Positions 1 through 7,568 of a DNA stretch of 9,388 nt are shown in pieces. Origin of the DNA: Thermoplasmata archaeon. Lineage in GTDB: Archaea > Thermoplasmatota > Thermoplasmata > Lutacidiplasmatales > UBA184. How positions within the stretch are numbered: the first letter of the stretch is position 1; the number at the start of each line of letters is the position of its first letter. The stretch is from NCBI GenBank assembly GCA_030039865.1, contig JASHUS010000156.1, forward strand, positions 1 to 9,388. Reading direction: 5' to 3'. The notes beneath the pieces were generated by a model. That model was not told the DNA's origin, made no database searches, and worked only from the letters and a program-made list of their open reading frames with translations. The position numbers were made by a program, and so were the translations under genes.

Positions 1-1146
1 GATCATCGTGGAGAGGGCCGGCGTCCGGGGCGTGATGCCCCCGAGGCTCGCGATGTCGCGCGTCCCGAACGTGTGGTGCACGCTCCCGGCGGTCATGAAG
101 AGCAGTCCGCTGACGATCCCGTGGGCGAACATCAGGAGGACCGCCGCGAGCAGCCCGAGCGAGGAGTCGAGGGCGATCGCGAGCAGGACGATCCCCATGT
201 GGTTGATCGAGGAGTACGCGACCATCCGCTTGAGGTCGCGTTGCGAGAGCGAGAGGACCGAGCCCCAGGCGATCGAGAGGAACGCGATGAAGAAGAGGAG
301 CGGTTGCGTCGTGTGGAGCCCGCTCGGCAGGACTTCCACCGCCCAGCGGATCAGCCCGTAGCCGCCGAGCTTGAGGAGCAGACCGGCGAGGAGCACCGAG
401 CCGCCGGTCGGCGCCTCCACGTGGGCGTCGGGCAGCCACGTGTGGAACGGGACGATCGGGAACTTGACGCCGAAGCCGAAGAACAGCGCGAGGAACAGGA
501 ACGTCTGGACGACCGGCGAGAGGCCCCGCGCCGCCGCGTAGATGCTCGAGAAGTCGAACGACCCGGCGCCCGAGTAGAAGACGAGCGCGAGGAGGCCGAC
601 GAGCATCACGATCGAGGCGACGTGCGTGTAGACGAAGAACTTCAGCGCGGCATACCGCCGGTTCGGCCCGCCCCAGTAGCCGATGAGGAAGAACATCGGC
701 ACGAGGACCGCTTCCCAGAAGAGGAAGAAGAGCAGGACGTCGAGCGCGACGAAGACCCCGACGCACCCGAGGCACGTCAGGAGCACGAGCCCGAAGTACG
801 CCCCCGGCCGCAGGCGCTCCTCCCAGGAGTAGACGACGGTCGCGATCTGGAGGATCGCCGTGAGCAGGATGAAGACGAGCGAGATCCCGTCGACGCCGAC
901 CGTGTAGTTGATGTGCATCCACGAGAGGCTGATCCACGGGTACGACTCGCCCTCGGCGAACCCCGGCACCAGGGAGCTCGAGTAGCCGGGCCAGCCCGAG
1001 TACGAGAGGAACAGGAGCGCCGTCTCCGCGACGAAGACGAGGCTCGTCGCGAGCGCGACCCAGCGCGCGTACCGGCCCGCCGCGAACGTCGCGACGGTCC
1101 CGACGAGGAGCGTCGCGAGCGTGATCGAGATCAGCGGGAGCGACAC
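1..1146 (-). CDS. nuoM: NADH-quinone oxidoreductase subunit M (NuoM/FpoM), 3'-truncated by window edge
   Basis: This is an antiporter-like membrane subunit of complex I, one of the proton-pumping units of the membrane arm. The frame is open for 382 codons from a GTG at 1146 to base 1, where the window cuts it. Subunits of this family are usually about 490-510 residues, so roughly the last quarter is missing. The charged residues of the pumping channel are present: Glu145 in FLFWEAVLVPMFFLIGYWG, Lys228 in VKFPIVPFHTWLPDAH, and Lys259 in LLLKLGGYGLIR. The 31-residue spacing of the two lysines equals that of E. coli Lys234 and Lys265. Two hydrophobic helices precede residue 60, which supports the GTG start. 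A GGGGAGG at 1159-1165 lies 12 nt upstream, inside the end of nuoL, and the gap to the nuoL stop is 4 nt. Identification is certain; the exact start is likely. Confidence 0.96.
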   Translation of the reverse strand, partial: MSLPLISITLATLLVGTVATFAAGRYARWVALATSLVFVAETALLFLSYSGWPGYSSSLVPGFAEGESYPWISLSWMHINYTVGVDGISLVFILLTAILQIATVVYSWEERLRPGAYFGLVLLTCLGCVGVFVALDVLLFFLFWEAVLVPMFFLIGYWGGPNRRYAALKFFVYTHVASIVMLVGLLALVFYSGAGSFDFSSIYAAARGLSPVVQTFLFLALFFGFGVKFPIVPFHTWLPDAHVEAPTGGSVLLAGLLLKLGGYGLIRWAVEVLPSGLHTTQPLLFFIAFLSIAWGSVLSLSQRDLKRMVAYSSINHMGIVLLAIALDSSLGLLAAVLLMFAHGIVSGLLFMTAGSVHHTFGTRDIASLGGITPRTPALSTMI

Positions 1147-1150
1147 GGCC

Positions 1151-3151
1151 CTACGCGCCTCCCCACTTCGACACGACGTACGGCGCGACGAAGAGCAGCA
1201 GGATGAACACGGTCAGGAGGCCCGCGACGACGTACGCGGCGTAGTCGGAGACGAGGCCGCTCTGGATGCGACGCAGCCGGTCGGAGAACCCGGCGAACAT
1301 CCGCTCGAACCCGCGGATCGTGCCGTCGATGACGAACCGGTCGAAGAAGTCCGCGGCGCGCGCGACGGTGTAGACGCCCTTCTGGCCGATCCAGTCGTAG
1401 CCGACCTTGAAGTAGTACCGGTTGAGGAGCAGCCGCCGCAGCGCCTGCGCCGGGCTCGACTCGGCGAGGACGAAGACGCGGCCGTTGCCCCACAGCCGCC
1501 AGGCGAGCAGGATCCCGGCCGCCGCGAGGAGGACGCTGATCGCGCTGAGGACGATCTGGGTCGTCCCGTACGTGGGCGGGACCCCCGCGACGCCGTTGCC
1601 GCTCAGGAGGAGATTGTCGAACGACGGGACGAAGATCAGGAGCCCGCCGAACACCGCGAACGCGCTGAGGATGATCAGCGGGACCTGCATCACCCACGGA
1701 CCCTCGTGGGCGTGCGGCAGCGTCGGGTCCCGGGGGTGATCGCCCGAGAAGACGAGGAACCAGACCCGGAAGATGTAGTACGCCGTGAGGAACACGGCGG
1801 CGTACGCCATCAGGAAGAACGGCCAGTACGCCGGATGCGCGCCGAGGTCGGAGTAGACGGCCGCGAGGATGTCGTCCTTGCTCCAGAAGCCGGCGAACGG
1901 CGGGATACCGGCGAGCGCGAGGCCGCCGATGGCGAACGCGGCCGCGGTCACCCGCATCGTCTTCCGCAGCCCGCCCATCTTGAACAGGTCCTGCGTTCCG
2001 ACGGCGTGGATGACCGAGCCCGCGGCGAGGAACAGGAGCGCCTTGAAGAACGCGTGCGTGAAGAGGTGGAAGAGCCCGAGCATCGCGAAGCCGGCCCCGA
2101 TCGCGAGCACCATGTAGCCGAGCTGGCTGATCGTCGAGTACGCGATCACGCGCTTGATGTCCGGGTGGACGACCGCCATCGACGCGGCGAAGAGCGTCGT
2201 GAAGCCGCCGATCGCCACGATCACGAGGAGGTCGAACGACGTGAACCCGAGGAAGAGGCTCGTCACCGCGAGCAGGTAGACGCCCGCGGCGACCATCGTC
2301 GCCGCGTGGATGAGCGCCGAGACGGTCGTCGGGCCTTCCATCGCGTCGGGCAGCCAGACGTGCAGCGGGAACTGCGCGCTCTTCCCCGCCGCTCCGCCGA
2401 GGATGAGGATCCCCGCGATCGTCAGGAGGGTCGAGTTCCCCCCCATCGAGCCCGCGAGGAATGGGGTCGCGCCGTGGACGAAGACGAAGCCGTTCGCCGC
2501 CCAGCCGCCGAGGCCTGCGGGGCCGGCGAGCGCGTAGTGGTCGAAGTAGATGAAGATCCCCGCGAGGAACATGACGTCCCCGACCCGGGTGACGAGGAAC
2601 GCCTCCTTCGCGGCGCTCGCCGCGCTCGGCTTCTCGTAGTAGAAGCCGATGAGGAAGTACGAGCAGACGCCGACGAGCTCCCAGAACAGGAAGAACTCGA
2701 GGAGGTTGTTCGAGAGGACGAGACCGCTCATCGCGGCGAGGAAGAGCGAGAGCTCCGCGTAGTAGCGCGGGAGCCCGTGGTCCTGGTGCATGTACCCGAT
2801 CGAGTACAGCATCACGAGGAAGCCGACGACCGTCACGACGATCAGCATCAGCCCCGAGAGCGGGTCGACGAGCGTCCCCATGACGAGCGAGAACCCGTTC
2901 GGGAACGCGCCCGGCGCCGGCGCGAGGTGGAGCCAGGTGTACTGGACGTTCGTGTAGCCGGGGCTCAGCATCTCGCCGGCGCCGATCAGCACGCCGACGA
3001 CGAGCGCGACGCCCGCGGCCCCGACCGCGAGCCAGCCGCCCCACTCGAGGGACTTGAGGCGGTTCCCGGCGAGCCCGACGACGACGAACGTGACGACGTA
3101 CGCGAGCGGGACGAGGAACGCCCAAGCGGCCAGCCCGTCGAGCGAGACCGT
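1151..3151 (-). CDS. nuoL: NADH-quinone oxidoreductase subunit L (NuoL/FpoL), apparent non-canonical start
   Basis: This is the distal antiporter-like pumping subunit of the complex I membrane arm. Family motifs are clear: FLFWELVGVCSYFLIGFYYE with the channel Glu, VTRVGDV, the Lys-bearing GKSAQFPLHVWLPDAMEGP, HAATMVAAGVYL, and FWSKDDILA with the later Lys. A final transmembrane helix (AGLLTVFILLLFVAPYVV) follows a long amphipathic stretch, as expected for the NuoL lateral arm. The first ATG, GTG or TTG in frame is a GTG at 2992 (613 residues), but two hydrophobic helices belonging to the protein lie upstream of it (about 3003-3136), so that start would remove TM1 and most of TM2. I place the start at the ACG at 3151, 8 nt from a GGAGG at 3160-3164, giving 666 residues. 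A CTG at 3133 is the alternative. nuoK ends 13 nt upstream and nuoM follows after 4 nt. The identity is certain; the start is not. Confidence 0.95.
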   Translation of the reverse strand, partial: TVSLDGLAAWAFLVPLAYVVTFVVVGLAGNRLKSLEWGGWLAVGAAGVALVVGVLIGAGEMLSPGYTNVQYTWLHLAPAPGAFPNGFSLVMGTLVDPLSGLMLIVVTVVGFLVMLYSIGYMHQDHGLPRYYAELSLFLAAMSGLVLSNNLLEFFLFWELVGVCSYFLIGFYYEKPSAASAAKEAFLVTRVGDVMFLAGIFIYFDHYALAGPAGLGGWAANGFVFVHGATPFLAGSMGGNSTLLTIAGILILGGAAGKSAQFPLHVWLPDAMEGPTTVSALIHAATMVAAGVYLLAVTSLFLGFTSFDLLVIVAIGGFTTLFAASMAVVHPDIKRVIAYSTISQLGYMVLAIGAGFAMLGLFHLFTHAFFKALLFLAAGSVIHAVGTQDLFKMGGLRKTMRVTAAAFAIGGLALAGIPPFAGFWSKDDILAAVYSDLGAHPAYWPFFLMAYAAVFLTAYYIFRVWFLVFSGDHPRDPTLPHAHEGPWVMQVPLIILSAFAVFGGLLIFVPSFDNLLLSGNGVAGVPPTYGTTQIVLSAISVLLAAAGILLAWRLWGNGRVFVLAESSPAQALRRLLLNRYYFKVGYDWIGQKGVYTVARAADFFDRFVIDGTIRGFERMFAGFSDRLRRIQSGLVSDYAAYVVAGLLTVFILLLFVAPYVVSKWGGA

Positions 3152-3152
3152 G

Positions 3153-3165
3153 CCTCCCCCCTCCC
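3153..3165 (-). promoter_or_regulatory. Double Shine-Dalgarno tract for nuoL
   Basis: The minus strand reads GGGAGGGGGGAGG across these bases, starting in the last base of the nuoK stop codon. It contains two GGAGG cores, at 3160-3164 and 3153-3157. The upstream core stands 8 nt before the ACG at 3151, which is a normal spacing. No ATG, GTG or TTG is in frame near either core. This tract is the main reason to place the nuoL start here and not at the GTG at 2992. Confidence 0.75.
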
Positions 3166-3482
3166 TACAGCTTCAGTTCCGTGGCGTTCGCGACGTTGAT
3201 CGAGCCCTTCACCCGGTTCAGCACGAGGACGATCCCGAGGCCGACCGCGACCTCGGTCGCCGCGAAGCCGACGAGGACGACCGCGATCGCCTGGCCGACG
3301 AGCCCGTCCGCCCCGCTCGAGAACGCCGCGAAGTAGACGAAGTTCAAGATCGCGGCGTTCATCGCGATCTCGATCGAGATGAGGAGCAGGATGAAGTTGC
3401 GGCGGGTGAGCATCCCGAAGACGCCGACCGCGAGGAGCGCCGCCGAGAGGGCGACGAAGCCGATCTCGGGCAGCGCGGTCAC
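3165..3482 (-). CDS. nuoK: NADH-quinone oxidoreductase subunit K (NuoK/FpoK)
   Basis: This is a small membrane subunit of complex I, related to MrpC, that forms part of the proton path between NuoH/NuoJ and the antiporter subunits. It has 105 residues, close to the usual 100, with three hydrophobic helices. The two membrane glutamates expected in this family are present, Glu38 in LLISIEIAMNAAILNFVYF and Glu77 in VGFAATEVAVGLGIVL, matching E. coli NuoK Glu36 and Glu72. The start is the GTG at 3482, whose GTGA overlaps the nuoJ stop by 4 nt; a GGGAGG at 3490-3495 sits 7 nt before it. The overlap implies translational coupling with nuoJ. Confidence 0.96.
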   Translation of the reverse strand: MTALPEIGFVALSAALLAVGVFGMLTRRNFILLLISIEIAMNAAILNFVYFAAFSSGADGLVGQAIAVVLVGFAATEVAVGLGIVLVLNRVKGSINVANATELKL

Positions 3483-3967
3483 TCGCGGCCCTCCCGGACG
3501 AGGTAGATCGCGCCCCCGACCGCGGTGAGCATGACGACGCCGAGCTCGAGCAGCCACGGGCCGTACGTGCTGAAGAGGACGGCGGAGAGCGCGGCGGGGT
3601 CGTAGGACGTGACGGCGACCTGCCCCTGCGGGAACTCCGCGATCGCCGCGACGAGGAAGATGAACGTGACGACCGCGAGGCCGAACGGGATCGGGCCGAT
3701 CCCCGTCGCCGCCTCCCGCGAGAAGATGCGCTTCCGCGTCGTCATAATGCCGAAGAGGAGGAGGACCGTCACGGCGCCCGCGTAGACGCCGAGCTGGAGG
3801 ACGCCGAGGAACGGCGCCTCGAGCAGGAAGTAGAGGGCGGAGAGGTCGACGAAGAAGATCGCGATCCACAGGATCGTGTGGACGAGCTCGCGCACGAGGA
3901 GCGCCGCCACCGCCGTCAGGACGGCGGTCGCCGCGAGGACGGCGAACGCGAGCTCCTCGAGGATCAC
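3479..3967 (-). CDS. nuoJ: NADH-quinone oxidoreductase subunit J (NuoJ/FpoJ)
   Basis: This is a membrane subunit of complex I next to NuoH, NuoA and NuoK. It has 162 residues and five hydrophobic segments. The family signature is QLGVYAGAVTVLLLFGIMTT, the equivalent of the VYAGAVMVLFLF helix with its conserved Tyr, and the protein ends with a fifth helix (LLELGVVMLTAVGGAIYLV). The frame stays open far upstream into nuoH, so the start must be chosen. The GTG at 3967 overlaps the nuoI stop as GTGA and has GGGGGA at 3975-3980, 7 nt upstream, and it places the first helix near the N-terminus. J is a single gene here, whereas in methanogen fpo and haloarchaeal nuo operons it is, as I recall, split in two. 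Confidence 0.95.
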   Translation of the reverse strand: MILEELAFAVLAATAVLTAVAALLVRELVHTILWIAIFFVDLSALYFLLEAPFLGVLQLGVYAGAVTVLLLFGIMTTRKRIFSREAATGIGPIPFGLAVVTFIFLVAAIAEFPQGQVAVTSYDPAALSAVLFSTYGPWLLELGVVMLTAVGGAIYLVREGRE

Positions 3968-4743
3968 TTCCGCGTCCCCCAGAAGAGACACTCCTTCGGG
4001 CAGACGCTGATGCACGTCCCGCAGCGGACGCAGTCCGAGTCGTTCACGACCGGCTCCTTCCAGATCCGGCGCGGGAGCTTCTCGCCCGGCTTCGCCTCGG
4101 GCTTCGGGACGTCCAGCATCGTGATGCAGTTGGTCGGGCAGTCGCGCGCGCAGGCGTTGCAGCCGATGCACAGGGGGGGATCGAGGAGGATCGCGTCCTC
4201 GTTCGCCGGCCGCGCGAGCCGGATCGGGTTCATCGGGAGCTTCGAGCGGAAGACCTGGTAGAGCTTCTCGGGCGAGTAGACCATCTCGCTCCGCTTCGGC
4301 GTCGAGAGCTCGTAACGGGTCGTCATCGTGAGACAACCCTCGGGGCACGCGTCCGAGCAGAACCCGCAGTAGCTGCACTTGCCGTAGTCGATCTGCGGGC
4401 ACTTCTTCGGGTGCTTCGGGTCGCCGCCGGCGACCGTCACCATGTCGATGCAGATGTCCGGGCAGCTGAACGCGCAGAGGTTGCAGCTGATGCACGTCGC
4501 AATGTTGAGCGCGTGCACGCCGCGGTAGTTGTCCCAGACCTCGCCCACGCCGAACGGCTTGCCCGACGCGACCTCGAGCCGATCGCGGAACTTGGGGTCC
4601 TCGAGCCGTTCGTACGGGTAGACGATGGTGGAGGGCCGGAAGAGGCTCTTCGTGAACTGCCGGGCCGCCGTCGCCATCGGGCGCGCGACCCAGAGGATGG
4701 AGTTCTCGCCGGGCTTCTCCTCGTTCGCTTCGGGTGTTGCCAT
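3964..4743 (-). CDS. nuoI: NuoI-type iron-sulfur subunit with a fused C-terminal 2[4Fe-4S] ferredoxin domain
   Basis: This is the TYKY-type ferredoxin-like subunit of complex I, which passes electrons to the N2 cluster in NuoB. Residues 1-165 look like standard NuoI: an amphipathic N-terminus, FRPSTIVYPYE, the first motif C84xxC87xxC90xxxC94P, the second C123xxC126xxC129xxxC133P, and the closing EMVYSPEKLYQ. A further ~90 residues follow with a second ferredoxin-like pair, C192xxC195xxC198xxxC202P and C238xxC241xxC244xxxC248P. That gives 16 predicted ligands for four [4Fe-4S] clusters, where usual NuoI has two in about 150-180 residues. Every motif also has a Cys four residues after its last ligand (98, 137, 206, 252). 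The ATG at 4743 has GGGAGGAG at 4750-4757, 6 nt upstream. The frame is uninterrupted from the standard half into the extra domain. A role of the extra domain as electron entry site is inference. Confidence 0.95.
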   Translation of the reverse strand: MATPEANEEKPGENSILWVARPMATAARQFTKSLFRPSTIVYPYERLEDPKFRDRLEVASGKPFGVGEVWDNYRGVHALNIATCISCNLCAFSCPDICIDMVTVAGGDPKHPKKCPQIDYGKCSYCGFCSDACPEGCLTMTTRYELSTPKRSEMVYSPEKLYQVFRSKLPMNPIRLARPANEDAILLDPPLCIGCNACARDCPTNCITMLDVPKPEAKPGEKLPRRIWKEPVVNDSDCVRCGTCISVCPKECLFWGTRK

Positions 4744-4764
4744 ATCGTTCTCCTCCCGGTTCGC

Positions 4765-5895
4765 CTAGACTCCCATCGACGGAACGCAGCCGAACGGCCA
4801 GACGCACTTCACGGTGACGAGGACGGCCGCGAGGAAGACGGCGAGCAGGCTGAGCGGGATCATCCGGTTCCAGCCGACGCGCAGGAGCTGGTCCGTCCGC
4901 ACGCGCGGGAGCGACGCCCGGATCCAGACGAAGACGCCGAAGACGAGGTACGTCTTCAACATGAACCAGAAGATGCCGGCGAGCGGGAACGACGTGGCCG
5001 CGCTCGGCACCCAGCTCGGCATCGTCCATCCGCCGAGGAAGAGCAGGACGACGAGGATGCTGCCGACGAGCGCCCGCAGGTAGTCGGCGAGCATGAAGAA
5101 CGCGAACAGCATCCCCCCGTACTCGGTGTTCCACCCCTCGACGAGCTCCGCCTCCGCCTCGGGGAGGTCGAAGGGGATCCGCTCCATCTCGGCGAGCATG
5201 GCCGCGACGAAGACGATCAGGGCGACGAAGAGCGGCCCCCAGTACCAGTAGTTCTGCTGCTCGTAGACGATCGTCGTCAGGCTGAAGCTCCCCGAGACGA
5301 TCACGACCGCGACGACCGCGAGCAGGAGCGGCACCTCGTAGGCGATCATCTGCGCCGCCGAGCGCATCCCGCCCATGAGCGAGTACTTGTTGTTGGACGA
5401 CCAGGCGCTGACGAAGATGAAGAGCGGGGCGAACGAAAAGATCGCGAGCGCGAGGAGCAGGCTGAGCGGCAGCGCGCCCGAGTTCCAGCCCGTTGAGATC
5501 GGCAGGACGCCGAAGATGATCATCGACGTCACCATGTACGCGGCGGGTCCCGTGAAGAAGCCGAGGGCATCCGCTTCGCGCGGCTTCACCGTGTCCTTGC
5601 GGAACAGCTTGAAACCGTCCGCGAAGTTCTGGAGCAGGCCCGCGTAGCCGACGTGCATCGCGCCGCGCCGGTCCATGAACCGGCCGAGCAGCTTGCGCTC
5701 CCACCAGATCAGCACGATCGTGTTGAGCATGCTCGCCGCGAGCAGGATCGCGGCGAAGATCAGGACCCCGAGGCCGGTGACCACGTCGACGTTCGTGACC
5801 GCGGCCCGGGCCGCGCCCGGGAGGATCGAGCCGAGCGCCCCGAGCAAGAGGCTCGCGAGACCGTAGGCGACCGAGTAGAGCGTGATCGTCGACAT
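4765..5895 (-). CDS. nuoH: NADH-quinone oxidoreductase subunit H (NuoH/FpoH)
   Basis: This membrane subunit forms much of the quinone chamber and links it to the pumping arm. It has 376 residues, slightly longer than the usual 320-345, with about eight or nine hydrophobic helices. Family blocks are complete: the WERKLLGRFMDRRG signature near residues 65-78, the NFADGFKLFRKD loop near 90-101, YEVPL at 186-190, and the acidic loop ERIPFDLPEAEAELVEGWNTEY at about 238-259, whose glutamates form the E-channel. The N-terminal ~40 residues before the signature helix are longer than in many homologues. The start ATG at 5895 has a GAGG at 5904-5907, 8 nt upstream. It lies 18 nt after nuoD and 21 nt before nuoI. 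Confidence 0.97.
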   Translation of the reverse strand: MSTITLYSVAYGLASLLLGALGSILPGAARAAVTNVDVVTGLGVLIFAAILLAASMLNTIVLIWWERKLLGRFMDRRGAMHVGYAGLLQNFADGFKLFRKDTVKPREADALGFFTGPAAYMVTSMIIFGVLPISTGWNSGALPLSLLLALAIFSFAPLFIFVSAWSSNNKYSLMGGMRSAAQMIAYEVPLLLAVVAVVIVSGSFSLTTIVYEQQNYWYWGPLFVALIVFVAAMLAEMERIPFDLPEAEAELVEGWNTEYGGMLFAFFMLADYLRALVGSILVVLLFLGGWTMPSWVPSAATSFPLAGIFWFMLKTYLVFGVFVWIRASLPRVRTDQLLRVGWNRMIPLSLLAVFLAAVLVTVKCVWPFGCVPSMGV

Positions 5896-5913
5896 CGGGG
5901 TATCCTCACCGAC

Positions 5914-7059
5914 CTAGCGGTCCACCTCGCCCACGCAGACATCGACGCTGCCCATGATCGGGGGGATGTCGGCGACCCGGTAGCCGATCAGGTACTGCCG
6001 GGCGGCGCTGATGTTCGCGAAGACGGGGGAGCGGAACTTCACCCGGTACGGGTGCTCGCCGCCCTCGTTGACGACGTACGCCTGGGCCTCGCCGTGGGGT
6101 TCCTCGACCGCGGAGAACCCGAGACCCTTGGGATAGTGGCGCTTCAGGAGGTAGCCCTCGTTGCCGACCGGGGCGTACGGCGCCCCCAGCCAGCGGGGGA
6201 GCTGGTCCGCCATCACCGGGCCCGGGTGACGGTCGAGCCAGTCGACGACCTGGCGAAGGATCCGGAGCGACTGGCGCATCTCCTCCATGCGGACGAGGTA
6301 GCGGCCGGTGACGTCCGCGGTGTCCGCGTGCGCGATGTCGAACTCGAGCTGGTCGTAGACCGCGTACGGCCGATCGCGGCGCAGGTCGCGCGGCACGCCC
6401 GCCGAGCGCAGCATCGGCCCGGTGACGCCGTGGGCGACGCAGTCGTTCGCCTTCAGGATCCCGAGCCCGTCGCAGCGCTTGTGGAAGATGTCGGAGCCGA
6501 GGCAGAGCTGGTCGTACTCTACGAACCGCGCGTTGAGCCAGTCGAGGACCTTGCGGGTCCGGTCGGTGAACCCCGGTGGGAGGTCGCTCCGCACGCCGCC
6601 GACGCGCATGTACTCGTAGGTCATCCGCGCGCCGGTGTAACTCTGGAGGAGGTCGAGGATGAGGTCGCGGTCCCGCATCCCGTAGAGGAACGGGCTCATC
6701 AGGCCGATGTCCTGGACGAACGCCGCGTACCACATGAGGTGCGAGGCGAGCCGCTGGAACTCCTCGCAGAGCACGCGCAGGTAGAGGGCGCGCTCGGGCG
6801 CCTCGAGGTGGAGCGCCTCCTCCGAGGCGATGATGTAGAGGTGCTCCCACGCGAGGCCCGCGACATAGCAGCAGCGGTCCATGAGCGTGATCACCTCGTT
6901 GTAGTGGCGATCCTCGCTGATCTTCTCGATCCCGCGATGGAGGTAGCCCATCTCGGGGTCGACGTCCAGGATCATCTCGCCGTCGATCTTGACGCGCAGG
7001 TTCCACAGGCCGTGCGTCATGGGGTGCTGCGGCCCCATGTTGATCCACATCTCAGACAT
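5914..7059 (-). CDS. nuoD: NADH-quinone oxidoreductase subunit D (NuoD/FpoD, 49 kDa type)
   Basis: This peripheral-arm subunit is related to the large subunit of [NiFe] hydrogenase and forms the quinone-reduction site with NuoB. It has 381 residues. The start MGPQHPMTHG is the family signature; His16 there and Tyr65 in DRCCYVAGLAWEHLY are 49 residues apart, exactly as the quinone-binding His38 and Tyr87 of Thermus Nqo4. Other blocks are GYLHRGIEK, the MSPFLYGMRDRDLILDL region, GARMTYEYMRVGGV, and the C-terminal IPPIMGSVDVCVGEVDR. The hydrogenase NiFe-binding cysteines are absent, as expected in complex I. The start ATG at 7059 overlaps nuoC by 8 nt and has GGAGGT at 7071-7076. C and D are separate genes, not the fused CD form found in some lineages. 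Confidence 0.98.
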   Translation of the reverse strand: MSEMWINMGPQHPMTHGLWNLRVKIDGEMILDVDPEMGYLHRGIEKISEDRHYNEVITLMDRCCYVAGLAWEHLYIIASEEALHLEAPERALYLRVLCEEFQRLASHLMWYAAFVQDIGLMSPFLYGMRDRDLILDLLQSYTGARMTYEYMRVGGVRSDLPPGFTDRTRKVLDWLNARFVEYDQLCLGSDIFHKRCDGLGILKANDCVAHGVTGPMLRSAGVPRDLRRDRPYAVYDQLEFDIAHADTADVTGRYLVRMEEMRQSLRILRQVVDWLDRHPGPVMADQLPRWLGAPYAPVGNEGYLLKRHYPKGLGFSAVEEPHGEAQAYVVNEGGEHPYRVKFRSPVFANISAARQYLIGYRVADIPPIMGSVDVCVGEVDR

Positions 7060-7528
7060 GGCGCGTCTTGACCTCCAGTTCCTCGGGCTCGTGGAGCTTG
7101 AACGATCGGAGCAGGGGACGGAACTCGTAGCCGTCCGGCGTCAGCAGGTGGCGGAGGTCCGGGTGGTTGTCGAACTCGATGCCCACGAGCTCCCAGGTCT
7201 CGCGCTCGTGCCAGTTCGCGCTCGGCCAGACGCCGCTCGCCGTCTCGACGCGCGGGTTGTCGGCGGGCACGTCGGTCGAGAGGAGGAGGTACTGGTGCGC
7301 GGCGTCCGACCAGACGACATAGAAGACCTCGCGGTGGTCGACCCAGTCGATCCCGCCGACCATGGAGAGATGGCGGAACCCGAGGTCGTCGCGGACCCGC
7401 GGGAAGAGCTCCAGCGCGGCGCCCCGCTCGAACCGGACCCGTCCGGCCATGCCCGCGAACGGTTCGACCGCGAGCAGCTTCGGTCCGAGGGCGGGCGCGA
7501 GAACCCTCGAGACGTCGTCCGGTTGCAT
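7052..7528 (-). CDS. nuoC: NADH-quinone oxidoreductase subunit C (NuoC/FpoC, 30 kDa type)
   Basis: This peripheral Q-module subunit packs against NuoD and NuoI and carries no cofactor. It has 158 residues, at the short end of the family. The 30 kDa signature is at about residues 104-146: ANWHERETWELVGIEFDNHP followed by DLRHLL, a proline, and a loop ending RSFKL, where many homologues have RKDYPL or RKDFPL. The N-terminal half has the usual alternating fold with WVDHREVFYVVW. The start ATG at 7528 has GAGGAGAG at 7535-7542, 6 nt upstream. The 40-nt gap to nuoB is the largest inside the operon and contains only GC-rich sequence and this ribosome site. The end overlaps nuoD. Confidence 0.97.
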   Translation of the reverse strand: MQPDDVSRVLAPALGPKLLAVEPFAGMAGRVRFERGAALELFPRVRDDLGFRHLSMVGGIDWVDHREVFYVVWSDAAHQYLLLSTDVPADNPRVETASGVWPSANWHERETWELVGIEFDNHPDLRHLLTPDGYEFRPLLRSFKLHEPEELEVKTRHV

Positions 7529-7568
7529 CCCCTGCTCTCCTCGGTCGGACTCCGGACGCCCGGCGGGC

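Noticed and set aside
1131..3125. Long minus-strand open frame overlapping nuoL in another phase
   Set aside because: Its translation is Arg/Pro-rich without membrane helices, whereas the nuoL phase gives full family motifs. It is only an effect of high GC.
1121..3199. A 692-codon plus-strand open frame rich in Arg, Glu and Asp, opposite nuoL
   Set aside because: It is a shadow of nuoL. The coding strand uses mostly C or G at third positions, which removes stops from the opposite strand and yields charged low-complexity translations. It has no recognisable fold. Similar plus-strand frames at 73-1206, 4411-5496, 5653-7071 and 7362-8213 are rejected for the same reason.
3968..5704. Upstream extension of the nuoJ frame through nuoI and into nuoH, which would suggest a giant fusion
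   Set aside because: The upstream translation is a shifted reading of nuoI and nuoH. The nuoJ start is set by the GTGA overlap at 3967 and the first helix.
7529..7568. GC-rich partial palindromes in the nuoB-nuoC gap, possible terminator or attenuator
   Set aside because: The stems are short, no T-run follows, and the gap also contains the nuoC ribosome site. A stop within such an operon is unlikely.
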